A stretch of 25,527 nucleotides of DNA from an uncultured Blautia sp. (GTDB lineage: Bacteria > Bacillota > Clostridia > Lachnospirales > Lachnospiraceae), in assembly GCA_900551715.1 (NCBI GenBank), contig URXG01000032.1, positions 1-25,527 of the forward strand. Direction: 5' to 3'. How positions within the stretch are numbered: the first letter of the stretch is position 1; every line of letters begins with the position of its first letter. Below are positions 7,776 to 15,557 of this stretch, one piece after another. Both the position numbers and the translations under genes were made by a program. The notes under the pieces are model-generated. The model saw only the letters and a program-made list of their open reading frames with translations. It was not told where the DNA came from and did not search any database.

Positions 7776-7809
7776 ATAATCAGAAGACTGTAGAAAGTCT
7801 TCTGATTAT
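7776..7809 (-). repeat. Perfect 14-bp hairpin between rpoZ and rimO
   Basis: Arms ATAATCAGAAGACT (7776-7789) and AGTCTTCTGATTAT (7796-7809) around a 6-base loop. On the minus strand no T-run follows directly, and the rimO ribosome binding site comes about ten bases later. It is therefore not a standard terminator. An mRNA-stability or processing element that separates the rpoZ and rimO portions of the transcript is more likely. Confidence 0.7.
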
Positions 7810-7822
7810 AATAATTTATTTA

Positions 7823-8170
7823 TTAAATTTCGGTGTTTTCTTCTGTAGTTTCTTCTGGTGTTTCAGAAGCCTCTTCTGTAACTGCCTCATCAGTAACTGC
7901 TGAAGCTGTTGCTTTGGTTTCTTCTTCGTTTTCTTCACCGGTAGCTACGATCTTTACCTGTCCTTTGTAAAGTTCATCAATGGCAATGGCAAGAGGTTTC
8001 TTTCCTGCTGTACCGGAAACAAGAGGCTCTGCTCCTGCGATCAGCTGTCTTGCTCTTTTGCTGGTGGCGAGTACCAGAGAGTAACGACTGTTCAGCATCA
8101 TGGTGTTGTCGTCTTCCTCTGCATTGTTGTTGATAGCCTGAATAAGTTCTGTATATGACGGATGTATCAT
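7823..8170 (-). CDS. rpoZ: RNA polymerase omega subunit, with acidic tail
   Basis: Small RNA polymerase subunit that helps assemble beta-prime. The conserved core is visible as NSRYSLVLATSKRARQL (about 27-43) and KPLAIAIDELYKGQV. The protein has 115 residues, longer than many omega subunits, because of an acidic, low-complexity Glu/Thr-rich tail after about residue 80. The ATG at 8170 follows AAAGGAGA and starts one base after the gmk stop. The longer reading from a TTG at 8191 is rejected because that codon lies just upstream of the Shine-Dalgarno sequence itself. The context yicC-remA-gmk-rpoZ is the usual Firmicutes arrangement. Confidence 0.95.
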   Translation of the reverse strand: MIHPSYTELIQAINNNAEEDDNTMMLNSRYSLVLATSKRARQLIAGAEPLVSGTAGKKPLAIAIDELYKGQVKIVATGEENEEETKATASAVTDEAVTEEASETPEETTEENTEI

Positions 8171-8171
8171 A

Positions 8172-8804
8172 TTATTTATCTCCTTTCGCAAAGACCCGGG
8201 CTTCTTCCTGGATCGTTTTAATCAGTTCTTCGTTACAGTGTACTTTACAGCGTTCGCTTAAGATAATCTGATGGAGGCGGTGTACACAGTCCTCTACCTG
8301 ATCATTGACTACGATGTAGTCATATTTATCCATCTCTTCTGCTTCTTCTGCGGCGCGCGCAAGGCGGGAGTTGATGACTTCTTCTGTCTCTGTTCCCCTG
8401 CCTATGAGACGGTTCTTTAATTCTTCAAAAGAAGGCGGTGTAATAAAAACCATAACCGCTTCCGGGTTCTTTTGTTTTATTTGCATGGCACCCTGGAGTT
8501 CTATTTCCAGGATCACATTCTTGCCTCTGGCAAGCATATCTTCTACATAAAAACGGGGAGTTCCATAATAATTTCCAACGTATTCTGCATATTCAAGAAG
8601 CTGCTCTTCTGCGATCATCTTTTCTACTTCTTCTCTGGTACGGAAAAAATACTCACGTCCGTCTTCTTCACCTGGACGGGGGGACCTTGTAGTAACAGAA
8701 ATAGATAATGCATAATCATCATACTCTTTCAGCAGGGCTTTCATAACGGTACCCTTTCCGGCTCCTGAGAAACCGGATACGACTGCTAAAACACCTTTAC
8801 TCAT
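8172..8804 (-). CDS. gmk: Guanylate kinase
   Basis: Cytoplasmic enzyme that phosphorylates GMP to GDP with ATP. It has 210 residues from the ATG at 8804. The P-loop GFSGAGKGT is at 11-19, with Phe where many homologues have Pro. The GMP-binding segment TTRSPRPGEEDGREYFF is at about 38-54. The lid and base-binding parts (RLIGRGTETEEVINSRL) are in the second half. A 30-residue N-terminal extension is possible in this frame but lacks support: the chosen start has GGAAGAGG upstream and the family conserved start fits. It overlaps the end of remA by 8 bases and its stop is one base before rpoZ, so translation is coupled. Confidence 0.97.
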   Translation of the reverse strand: MSKGVLAVVSGFSGAGKGTVMKALLKEYDDYALSISVTTRSPRPGEEDGREYFFRTREEVEKMIAEEQLLEYAEYVGNYYGTPRFYVEDMLARGKNVILEIELQGAMQIKQKNPEAVMVFITPPSFEELKNRLIGRGTETEEVINSRLARAAEEAEEMDKYDYIVVNDQVEDCVHRLHQIILSERCKVHCNEELIKTIQEEARVFAKGDK

Positions 8805-9069
8805 GTTCCTCTTCCTTTTCTTGATTTTCGTAGGCTTCTGCAAACCTTCGGGCAATGGTCTCCGGCTGAAGGGCCGAAAGCACAAGATAATCATCCGATG
8901 TGACGATCACCGCCTTGGTCTTACGTCCCTGGGTGGCATCTATCAGAGAACGGGTTCCCTTTACATTCTGGACCATTCTTTTGACAGGTGCTGCATCGGG
9001 GCTTACAACTGCTACGATCTTGCGGGAATTTACAACATTCCCGAATCCGATATTGATTAGTCTGGCCAC
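8797..9069 (-). CDS. remA: RemA-family (DUF370) DNA-binding regulator
   Basis: Ninety-residue member of the RemA/DUF370 family; in Bacillus subtilis RemA is a DNA-binding activator of biofilm matrix genes. The start ARLINIGFGNVV, the middle SPDAAPVKRMV and the signature RSLIDATQGRKTKAVIV are all visible. The start is GTG at 9069, with AAGGGG eleven bases upstream, slightly long spacing. It sits between yicC (16 bases) and gmk (8-base overlap). Its targets in this organism cannot be read from the sequence, and a matrix role is only inferred from the family. Confidence 0.93.
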   Translation of the reverse strand: MARLINIGFGNVVNSRKIVAVVSPDAAPVKRMVQNVKGTRSLIDATQGRKTKAVIVTSDDYLVLSALQPETIARRFAEAYENQEKEEEHE

Positions 9070-9085
9070 AGATAATTATACCCCT

Positions 9086-9964
9086 TTATTCGATGTTCTG
9101 GATCTGTTCACGTATTTTTTCGATGTCCGTTTTCAGATCAATAGCGATATTGGATATCTGAAGGTCATTGGACTTGGAAAGAATGGTGTTGGCTTCCCGG
9201 TTCATCTCCTGAGCCATAAAATCCATCTTACGTCCTACACCTTCTTTTTCCTGAAGGATATCTTTCATGCCCTGAATATGACTGTGAAGCCGGACAGTCT
9301 CTTCATCGTTACAGATCTTGTCAGAAAAGAGAACCACCTCCGCTGCTATACGGTTGTCATCAATCTGTGCATCCTCCAGAAGTTCATGAACCTTGATCTC
9401 CAGTTTTTCACGGTAAGCCTGAACTACCTGAGGAAATCTTTCTTCTACAGCAGAAACCATATTATCAAGATTATCCAGCTTGGCGATCAGGTCTTCTTTC
9501 AGATGCTGACCTTCCCGGGTTCTGGCTTCTATGAATCTGGTACATGCCTCTGTAAGAGGATCCTCCAGAAGTTCCCACATAGCTACTTCATCAACGGACT
9601 GCTCTTCCATTGTCAGAACTTCCGGATATCTGGAAAGAGAAGTAACCCGTACATCATTTTCGATGTGGAATTCCTCTGCCATCTGGTTCAGATATCCCAG
9701 ATATTCAGCTGCCAGTTCTTTGTTGTATTTCAGTGTATACGCATTGGAAGCATAGTCTTCATAGGTGATGAATACATCTACTTTTCCACGCTGCATAAAC
9801 TGTTTCATCAGATTCCGGACCTGACCCTCCAGCATATTGAAACGCCGGGGCATCTTGATGTTCAGGTCCAGATATCTGTGATTGACGGATTTCAGTTCCA
9901 CAGTGATCCTGCACTGGCCGGTAACTTTTTCTGCATGGCCGAAGCCTGTCATACTTTTTATCAT
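9086..9964 (-). CDS. yicC: YicC family endoribonuclease-like protein
   Basis: 292 residues. The conserved family start MIKSMTGFGHAE is followed by the YicC N-terminal region (ELKSVNHRYLDLNIKMP, about 23-39) and the C-terminal DUF1732 region (GRKMDFMAQEMNREANTILSK, about 245-265). YicC proteins have been linked to RNA cleavage in E. coli. The ATG at 9964 is preferred over a start 28 residues upstream because the family begins at MIKSMTGFG and the longer version would overlap the promoter; the ribosome binding site is weak (GTGAG). It is the first gene of the yicC-remA-gmk-rpoZ-rimO-pgsA operon. Confidence 0.94.
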   Translation of the reverse strand: MIKSMTGFGHAEKVTGQCRITVELKSVNHRYLDLNIKMPRRFNMLEGQVRNLMKQFMQRGKVDVFITYEDYASNAYTLKYNKELAAEYLGYLNQMAEEFHIENDVRVTSLSRYPEVLTMEEQSVDEVAMWELLEDPLTEACTRFIEARTREGQHLKEDLIAKLDNLDNMVSAVEERFPQVVQAYREKLEIKVHELLEDAQIDDNRIAAEVVLFSDKICNDEETVRLHSHIQGMKDILQEKEGVGRKMDFMAQEMNREANTILSKSNDLQISNIAIDLKTDIEKIREQIQNIE

Positions 9965-10004
9965 AAGTTTTCTCACTTTGCAAGTCTTTTCTACATACAG
10001 ATTT

Positions 10005-10033
10005 ATTATAGTGCATTCTAAAAAACTAGTCAA
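10005..10033 (-). promoter_or_regulatory. Sigma-A promoter of the yicC operon
   Basis: Minus strand: -35 TTGACT (10028-10033), 17-base spacer, perfect -10 TATAAT (10005-10010). The start near 9998 gives a leader of about 34 bases. It is the only strong promoter seen for the six-gene operon. Confidence 0.9.
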
Positions 10034-10052
10034 TTTTTTTTTAAACATTTTT

Positions 10053-10089
10053 AAAGAGCCCTGAAACTCCGTAAGTTCCAGGACTCTTT
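10053..10089 (-). terminator. Hairpin after protein A gene
   Basis: Imperfect 16-bp hairpin with outer arms AAAGAG/CTCTTT, 14 bases after the stop of the 1790-residue protein. The T-run beyond it is poor, so efficiency is uncertain. A closely related hairpin stands after protein C (18681-18716) at the same relative position, so it belongs to the duplicated 3' segment. Confidence 0.6.
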
Positions 10090-10102
10090 GCTGAGCTTTT
10101 CT

Positions 10103-10633
10103 TTATTTGACGGTAACTTTGATCTTCACTGCTTTCTTACCGGATCTGACAATGATGTTGACACTGCCTTTCTTCTTTGCTGTGATCTTACCTTTGGATG
10201 TGACTGTGGCGATCTTCTTGTTGGAAGTGGTGTAGGTAACTTTTTCGCCGGAGGTAAATGGTGAGATCACCGGTTTCAGTGTCAGGGATTTTCCTTTCTT
10301 AATAGTCAGGTTCCGGTCCAGTCCGCTGATCTTTGTGGTCTTTACGGTTCCTTTCTGTACTTTTACTTTGATCACTGCCTTCTTTCCGCTTTTCAGTGTA
10401 ACGGTAATGTTGGCTTTGCCTGTCTTTTTCTGGGCTGTGATCACGCCTTTACTGGTGACTTTTACGATCTTTGTATTGCTGGACTTCCAGGATTTAATGG
10501 AATCGCCCCTTGCAAGGCCGGTAACCTTCACACCAGCGGTTTTCTGTTTCAGTTTCAGAGTGATACCGGAAACATTCACCTTCATGGAAGGAGTCAGTTT
10601 CTTTCCGTAATTCCTTGTCTCTTTTTTGCCGCA
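10103..10633 (-). repeat. 3' segment duplicated in protein C gene
   Basis: This stretch aligns without gaps to 18730-19260. I count about 51 differences in 531 bases by hand (about 90 percent identity), and the first 98 bases at the 3' end of the genes are identical. It encodes the tandem Big_2 domains and the NYGKKLTPS junction. The similarity continues into the hairpin beyond the stop codon. Confidence 0.9.
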
Positions 10634-13600
10634 GACGGAGCAGGTATACTCCCTCTTTTCCGGTGCGGATATCGTTGCTTTTGCTGTTGTTCTGTATTTG
10701 TCAAACTTATGGGCTGTGGTATAGGTACGGACGGTTTCTCCTGTATAGATCCCCTGGAAGGTGATCGTTACGGTTACCGTATGTCCTTCGGTTGTTTCCT
10801 TGACGCTGTAGTCTTTGTCCTCTTTCAGGACCTTGTCTCCTTCCATGATCTGGAGGTCCTTAAGGTCTGTAGTCTCGCTGATCTCAGGAACAGTCAGGTT
10901 TTCTGCTTTCTGAAGGACTGTAAGTCTGTCTACAGGGAATACAAAATGAACGTCTTGTGTTCCTTCCGGTTTTTCTGTGATGTCTGCAGTATAATGTCCG
11001 GCTTTTTCTACCTGGAAAGTAACCTTTCCGTTCTCGTCTGTGACACCTTTCAGCCACTGGCCCTCTTCGCTGCGGAGGTTGACAGTAAATCCGCCTCTGG
11101 CGGTAGCCTCTTCCTTCATATTAAAGGGGTGCATTCCCAGAAGGGTAAGGGTAAGGCTCTCCCCTGCATCCAGTGTGGATGGCACGGACTTAAAGTACAG
11201 GTACAGATCCTGCCAGTTCTCCGTATCCCCGTAAAGGAATACTGTGAGAAGGTCTCCAGGGCGGAGTACGGTATCATCTGCCACACTTCCGGTATTGGGA
11301 TCATCCGGGTACATAGGGATCTTGTTGTTGACACAGTATCCCAGGTCTTCTGTACGGATGCCGAAGATCTTGGTGACCCAGCCATGGTTTGCCTTGCCGC
11401 TTTCGCCGCCGATCTCCAGGTATCTTCTCGGATCTGCCGCAAAGTCTTCCTCACCCAGGATACGGATCTCTGCTGCGATAAATGCATCCTGTGCGGTTAC
11501 CTGGTTCCTGTAGGCTTCCGGTTTGGAGTAGCCGTATTTCTCAGAGAGACCTGCACTTACGTTCAGATCCAGGATATCCCCTGCTTCACCAGGAAGCTGG
11601 TATGCCTTTACGGTTACCTGTGCTTCTGCCCAGATATAGGAATCCTTGGTTGTCTGGATCAGGTTTTCCAGTGCTTCTATGGCGGCGTCCAGTTCTTCCC
11701 CTGTGGCATCCTTTCGGGCAAGGAGTGCCTTTCCATCGTCAATGGCTTTCTGGAGTGTGGCCTTAGTTCCTTCCGGATAGCATCCGGGTTCTGTTCCTTC
11801 CGGTTCCTTTTTAATGGATTTATAGTACTGGCTTGCCTTGTTGATGGTATCTGCCAGCTTCTGGCTGCTTTCACCTACAACTGTTACAGTCACAGATACC
11901 GGGTGCATGTACAGTGTCTGAAGATCCTCATGCTCATCATAGAAAGGTTTCACAAATTTTCCATAGACATCATTGGATACATAAGCAGACAGGGTCACCT
12001 CTGTGGTCACCTTTGGAATATTTACTTTCAGGACACTCTTTCCGTTTTCATCTTTGGAAACAGTATCTGCGATCACTTCCGGATGGGAAGATGTATAATA
12101 CACATCATCTTTCGGAGCAATACGCCACTGGGCGTTGTCTGTTTTGTAGGTATACATTTCGGGCAGGTCTTTACTGACAGCCTTTGGATCCTGTCCATTT
12201 AACAGCGTTTCCTCAAATTTTTCCTGGATCTTGTCTGCATCCCGGAGGGCAGTTTCTTTTGACTCTGTCCGGATGGTAATGGGCAGGACTTTCTTTACTG
12301 TAACATTGCCTACTGTGTAGGTAAAGATAAGGTTATCTGTGGTCGTTGCTTCTGAAGTGGCAAAAATATCCGGATATATATCGAAATATAGGGAAGACGA
12401 CCTGTCGATTGCCAGAAGGCCTCTCTCAGAATCCAGGGAAAGAGTACCATTGTCCATTAGTTCTTCATTAAATCCCAGGAGTATTTCATCGGGGTCTTTG
12501 CCTGTACTGCTCTGAGTATGAAGGGGCCATGTAGTACCCTTCCACCCCACTGCCTTTTCCACAGCGTCATCCAGATATTTCTGCAGTTCTTCTTCCGTAT
12601 ATGGATTGGCTTTGATGGTGAGAGTAAAGGTCTTTTCATATGTTTTCAGATCATCTTTATAATTTCCTGCATAAGAAGGCGTAAGCAGGTGTGGGGTAAT
12701 GGTCGCTTTCAGATGGACCTGTACATCCTGATCGGAAGGAAAGTTCATTTTTACATCGTAGGCATTATAATACATGTTGTTTCCAACCATCCTTCTCTGT
12801 TCACCGATCTCAATAATATCCGGCCGGTCGGTGGACCATTCAATATGCCCGAAACTATTTTCTTCATATTTTAGGTAATTTGCATAGGCATAAAGTGTTG
12901 GTGCCTTTGTAACAGAATCTTCCGTATCGTCAGCGTTTCCCCGGATCAGTTCAAATGTTATGGTGTCCAGCTCCTCTTTTACTTTCCGGTTATGGCCTTC
13001 AATATCCTGGTCAAGTAAAAGGGTGTAAAGGTCTTTTTCAAAGTTTCTGACAACACCGTCGCACCGAAATTCATAACACAGATCATTAATGTTTGTTCCA
13101 CTGTATACTCCTGGCAATGGCCAGATAATATCCCCATTTTCTGCTATCTGTGTATAACGACCATTTTTGTCATAAGCCCGTATGGTGATATTGCTGAAAT
13201 CTATCTCTTTGTCTGTAAACTTACTGAGATTTTCCTGGAGATATTTTTTCATGTAATCTCCATAATTTTTATCTTTCTTGTAATCCGGATGCCAGCCATC
13301 CAGCTTACCGCGATTCTTATCCAGGATTTCGATAAGAAGATCCAGCTTTTCTTCTGCCGCCCTGGTCTCTGCTTCCGTTACTATGGTCAGATCAATGCTG
13401 GTGTTGTCCTCTACAGGAAGGAAAGTTCCCTCCAGAGTGGTATAACCTTCTTTTTTGACTGTGTAAGAATATTCCTTTCTTTCTGTAACCCTGTAAATGC
13501 CGTTTTCTGCTGTGACCGGGGTTTCGTCAGGGTCTTTTACTTCGATGGCGATGCCTTCTGCATCTTTTCCATCTGTGGTACGGACGTGAATGGAAGCGTT

Positions 13601-15475
13601 GAAGGTTTCCGGTGTACGTACAGGTACAGTAACCTTAAAGCTGCGGGAAGCAGACTCCAGGCCTTTATACTGGCCTGCAATCTTTGCCTGGAAAGTAGCG
13701 GTCAGGTTTACTTCTGCATCTTTCGTGAAAGGAAGCGGTCTGTGGACAGTTACTTTGTAGGTATTGTTTTCAGCTTCACCGATCTCCACTGCCTGATTGT
13801 CGCTGGACCAGGTGATCTGGCTGTAGCTGCTGTCCGGTTCTGACACATAAGCCGGAAGGACCAGGGATTCTGTTACAGTTTCCAGGGAGGCATTGCTGCC
13901 TTTGATGGTGTCTTCTGTAACCTGGCTGCTTTCTTCCCGGACTCTGGCATTATAGCCTGTGATATCCGGCCCTACCGTAAGATAGTTCCAGTCTGCAGAT
14001 TCTGCTGATACACTGCCGATGGTATAAACAAATTTCAGGCCTGCTTTTCTGGAGGTTTCCACTGGGGAAAGCAGGTAGGTGATAGCACCGTCTTCGCTGA
14101 TACAGGTGGCAGCTGCCTCATCCCTGTCCTTTATGGTGACAGCGATATCTCCGGTTTCCGCATCGGTATAGTCCGGAAGATGGCTCTGAATGTAAGCGGT
14201 AATGCTGGTGCCACTACTGGAATCCAGAAGGGTCTGTGAAGGATCTGTCAGTCTGGCATCCACTGCCGTTGCTACAGCATCCAGCCGTTGCTGGTTCTCC
14301 TGGTTGATCTCCTCGTTGGACTTTAAAGTGACCGGGATCTCTGTAGTCCCCTGTCCGGCAGTAAAGGTCCCCTTTACTGTTCCGTAACCTTCTGCACTTA
14401 TTTCATAGGTATATTCTTCATCTTCGGAAACATCAAAAGTCTTTCCGTCTGTTGAGGTTACAGTGTTTCCGGCATGGTCTTTCAGTACTGTTACTGCATG
14501 ATCAATAGAAGCTCCTGAAGTATCCACGGACCTGATAACTGCACGTGCGATTTTTTTGACTGTCAGTTCAAAAGACTTCGTACACTCCTGTATCTCCGGA
14601 TATTCATCATCATACATATATTGGAAAGTTGCAGTTAAAGTGATCTTTTGATCCTGATCTTTTCTATTCAGGACCGCTGTGCAGGAGTCTCCTGTGCTGT
14701 CATTTATCTGCAAAATATCAGGTCTGTCTGTAGACCATGATATTTTCACAAAATTATACCCGCTTTTTGAAGGCAAACTTAAAGCAGCTGTCACATTTTC
14801 TGTAGTATCTGTCGAACTGCCTTTAATATTGTCAAACGTCAGATTATCACGTATATTTTTTATTTCTTCGTTCCAGAAATCCACATCTGGTCCAATCCAG
14901 AAATAACAAGTTTTGGTTCCAGCATATGTAACTCCATTACATTCATATTGCAATTTTATGCCGGCACGACGTTTTTCCTCATAGCGAGGCCAGTCTATTA
15001 TATTTGCTTCTGAATCAAAATATTCTGCAAATGTGGACGATAAATAAGCAAGTTTTACATTGCTGACATCCATATCTGTAATGTAAGTACTTAGATTTTT
15101 CTGTATGTAATCTATTACATTGGCAGGCTTGCTATATTTTATTAAAAGTGGAGTTTTGGATCTTGAAAGGACTTTTGACAGTTCTGTATCCAGAGCTTTA
15201 AGATCAATACTCTCTCCAGCATCCTCCAGATCTGTTTCTTCACTGGCTGAGAGATCATCAGAAAAATCTGCTTCTATATTATCACTATCGGATATATTCT
15301 GTACTGCAGCTTCTTCAGAAACAATACAATCTTCTGAAAAATCGTCTGCTTCCTGTTCTATCTGAACCAGATCATCTTCCGAAGCCCATGCTGTTGCCGG
15401 CGAAATACCGGTGGTTACTATAACGGCTGAGGAAATGAGAAGGGCTTCCAGCTTTTTTATAAAGTTATATTTCAT
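10103..15475 (-). CDS. Protein A: giant secreted Ig-repeat protein with transcobalamin-like domain
   Basis: 1790 residues. A signal peptide (about 1-31, ending AWA) and an acidic linker come first. Then follow three atrophied bacterial Ig-type modules with the WSTDRPDI/WSSDNQAV signature (about 90-305, 392-619, 702-955). The first two are each followed by a PEGA-like segment (EGYGTVKGTF, EGYTTLEGTF). Next are two degenerate modules (957-1202), a FIVAR-like helical segment (about 1202-1279), a DUF4430/transcobalamin-beta-like domain (about 1280-1445: RRYLEIGG, GYCVNNKIPMY, LRPGDLLTVFLYGD), beta-rich segments, a CSVCGKKE zinc-ribbon-like piece (about 1611) and two Lys-rich Big_2 domains (about 1626-1790). 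No LPXTG; the basic tail may hold it to anionic wall polymers. The ATG at 15475 has GGAAGGAAA upstream. It has no promoter of its own and probably depends on read-through from protein B. Corrinoid binding is inference. Confidence 0.85.
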   Translation of the reverse strand: MKYNFIKKLEALLISSAVIVTTGISPATAWASEDDLVQIEQEADDFSEDCIVSEEAAVQNISDSDNIEADFSDDLSASEETDLEDAGESIDLKALDTELSKVLSRSKTPLLIKYSKPANVIDYIQKNLSTYITDMDVSNVKLAYLSSTFAEYFDSEANIIDWPRYEEKRRAGIKLQYECNGVTYAGTKTCYFWIGPDVDFWNEEIKNIRDNLTFDNIKGSSTDTTENVTAALSLPSKSGYNFVKISWSTDRPDILQINDSTGDSCTAVLNRKDQDQKITLTATFQYMYDDEYPEIQECTKSFELTVKKIARAVIRSVDTSGASIDHAVTVLKDHAGNTVTSTDGKTFDVSEDEEYTYEISAEGYGTVKGTFTAGQGTTEIPVTLKSNEEINQENQQRLDAVATAVDARLTDPSQTLLDSSSGTSITAYIQSHLPDYTDAETGDIAVTIKDRDEAAATCISEDGAITYLLSPVETSRKAGLKFVYTIGSVSAESADWNYLTVGPDITGYNARVREESSQVTEDTIKGSNASLETVTESLVLPAYVSEPDSSYSQITWSSDNQAVEIGEAENNTYKVTVHRPLPFTKDAEVNLTATFQAKIAGQYKGLESASRSFKVTVPVRTPETFNASIHVRTTDGKDAEGIAIEVKDPDETPVTAENGIYRVTERKEYSYTVKKEGYTTLEGTFLPVEDNTSIDLTIVTEAETRAAEEKLDLLIEILDKNRGKLDGWHPDYKKDKNYGDYMKKYLQENLSKFTDKEIDFSNITIRAYDKNGRYTQIAENGDIIWPLPGVYSGTNINDLCYEFRCDGVVRNFEKDLYTLLLDQDIEGHNRKVKEELDTITFELIRGNADDTEDSVTKAPTLYAYANYLKYEENSFGHIEWSTDRPDIIEIGEQRRMVGNNMYYNAYDVKMNFPSDQDVQVHLKATITPHLLTPSYAGNYKDDLKTYEKTFTLTIKANPYTEEELQKYLDDAVEKAVGWKGTTWPLHTQSSTGKDPDEILLGFNEELMDNGTLSLDSERGLLAIDRSSSLYFDIYPDIFATSEATTTDNLIFTYTVGNVTVKKVLPITIRTESKETALRDADKIQEKFEETLLNGQDPKAVSKDLPEMYTYKTDNAQWRIAPKDDVYYTSSHPEVIADTVSKDENGKSVLKVNIPKVTTEVTLSAYVSNDVYGKFVKPFYDEHEDLQTLYMHPVSVTVTVVGESSQKLADTINKASQYYKSIKKEPEGTEPGCYPEGTKATLQKAIDDGKALLARKDATGEELDAAIEALENLIQTTKDSYIWAEAQVTVKAYQLPGEAGDILDLNVSAGLSEKYGYSKPEAYRNQVTAQDAFIAAEIRILGEEDFAADPRRYLEIGGESGKANHGWVTKIFGIRTEDLGYCVNNKIPMYPDDPNTGSVADDTVLRPGDLLTVFLYGDTENWQDLYLYFKSVPSTLDAGESLTLTLLGMHPFNMKEEATARGGFTVNLRSEEGQWLKGVTDENGKVTFQVEKAGHYTADITEKPEGTQDVHFVFPVDRLTVLQKAENLTVPEISETTDLKDLQIMEGDKVLKEDKDYSVKETTEGHTVTVTITFQGIYTGETVRTYTTAHKFDKYRTTAKATISAPEKREYTCSVCGKKETRNYGKKLTPSMKVNVSGITLKLKQKTAGVKVTGLARGDSIKSWKSSNTKIVKVTSKGVITAQKKTGKANITVTLKSGKKAVIKVKVQKGTVKTTKISGLDRNLTIKKGKSLTLKPVISPFTSGEKVTYTTSNKKIATVTSKGKITAKKKGSVNIIVRSGKKAVKIKVTVK

Positions 15476-15503
15476 AACGATTATTTCCTTCCATTTAAAG
15501 TGT

Positions 15504-15540
15504 AAAATAGAGCAGGAGGTGATGTCTCCTGCTCTATTTA
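15504..15540 (-). terminator. Strong hairpin between protein B and protein A genes
   Basis: Perfect 14-bp stem (arms 15505-15518 and 15526-15539, around AGAGCAGGAG/CTCCTGCTCT) with a 7-base loop, 18 bases after the stop of B. Only a four-T run (15504-15507), partly within the stem, follows on the minus strand, and the ribosome binding site of A comes within about 15 bases. It looks like a partial terminator or processing site that lowers A relative to B. Confidence 0.7.
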
Positions 15541-15557
15541 TTGAATCCTTTACCTGA

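Noticed and set aside
8168..8191. Upstream TTG start for rpoZ
   Set aside because: The TTG sits just upstream of the Shine-Dalgarno sequence of the better ATG at 8170, and the family start fits the latter.
8900..10021. 373-residue plus-strand open frame opposite yicC and remA
   Set aside because: Antisense to two conserved genes in a well-known order; the length is a by-product of their codon use.
10709..12202. 497-residue plus-strand open frame inside the protein A gene
   Set aside because: Antisense to a continuous 1790-residue secreted protein with signal peptide and repeated domains; no start signals.
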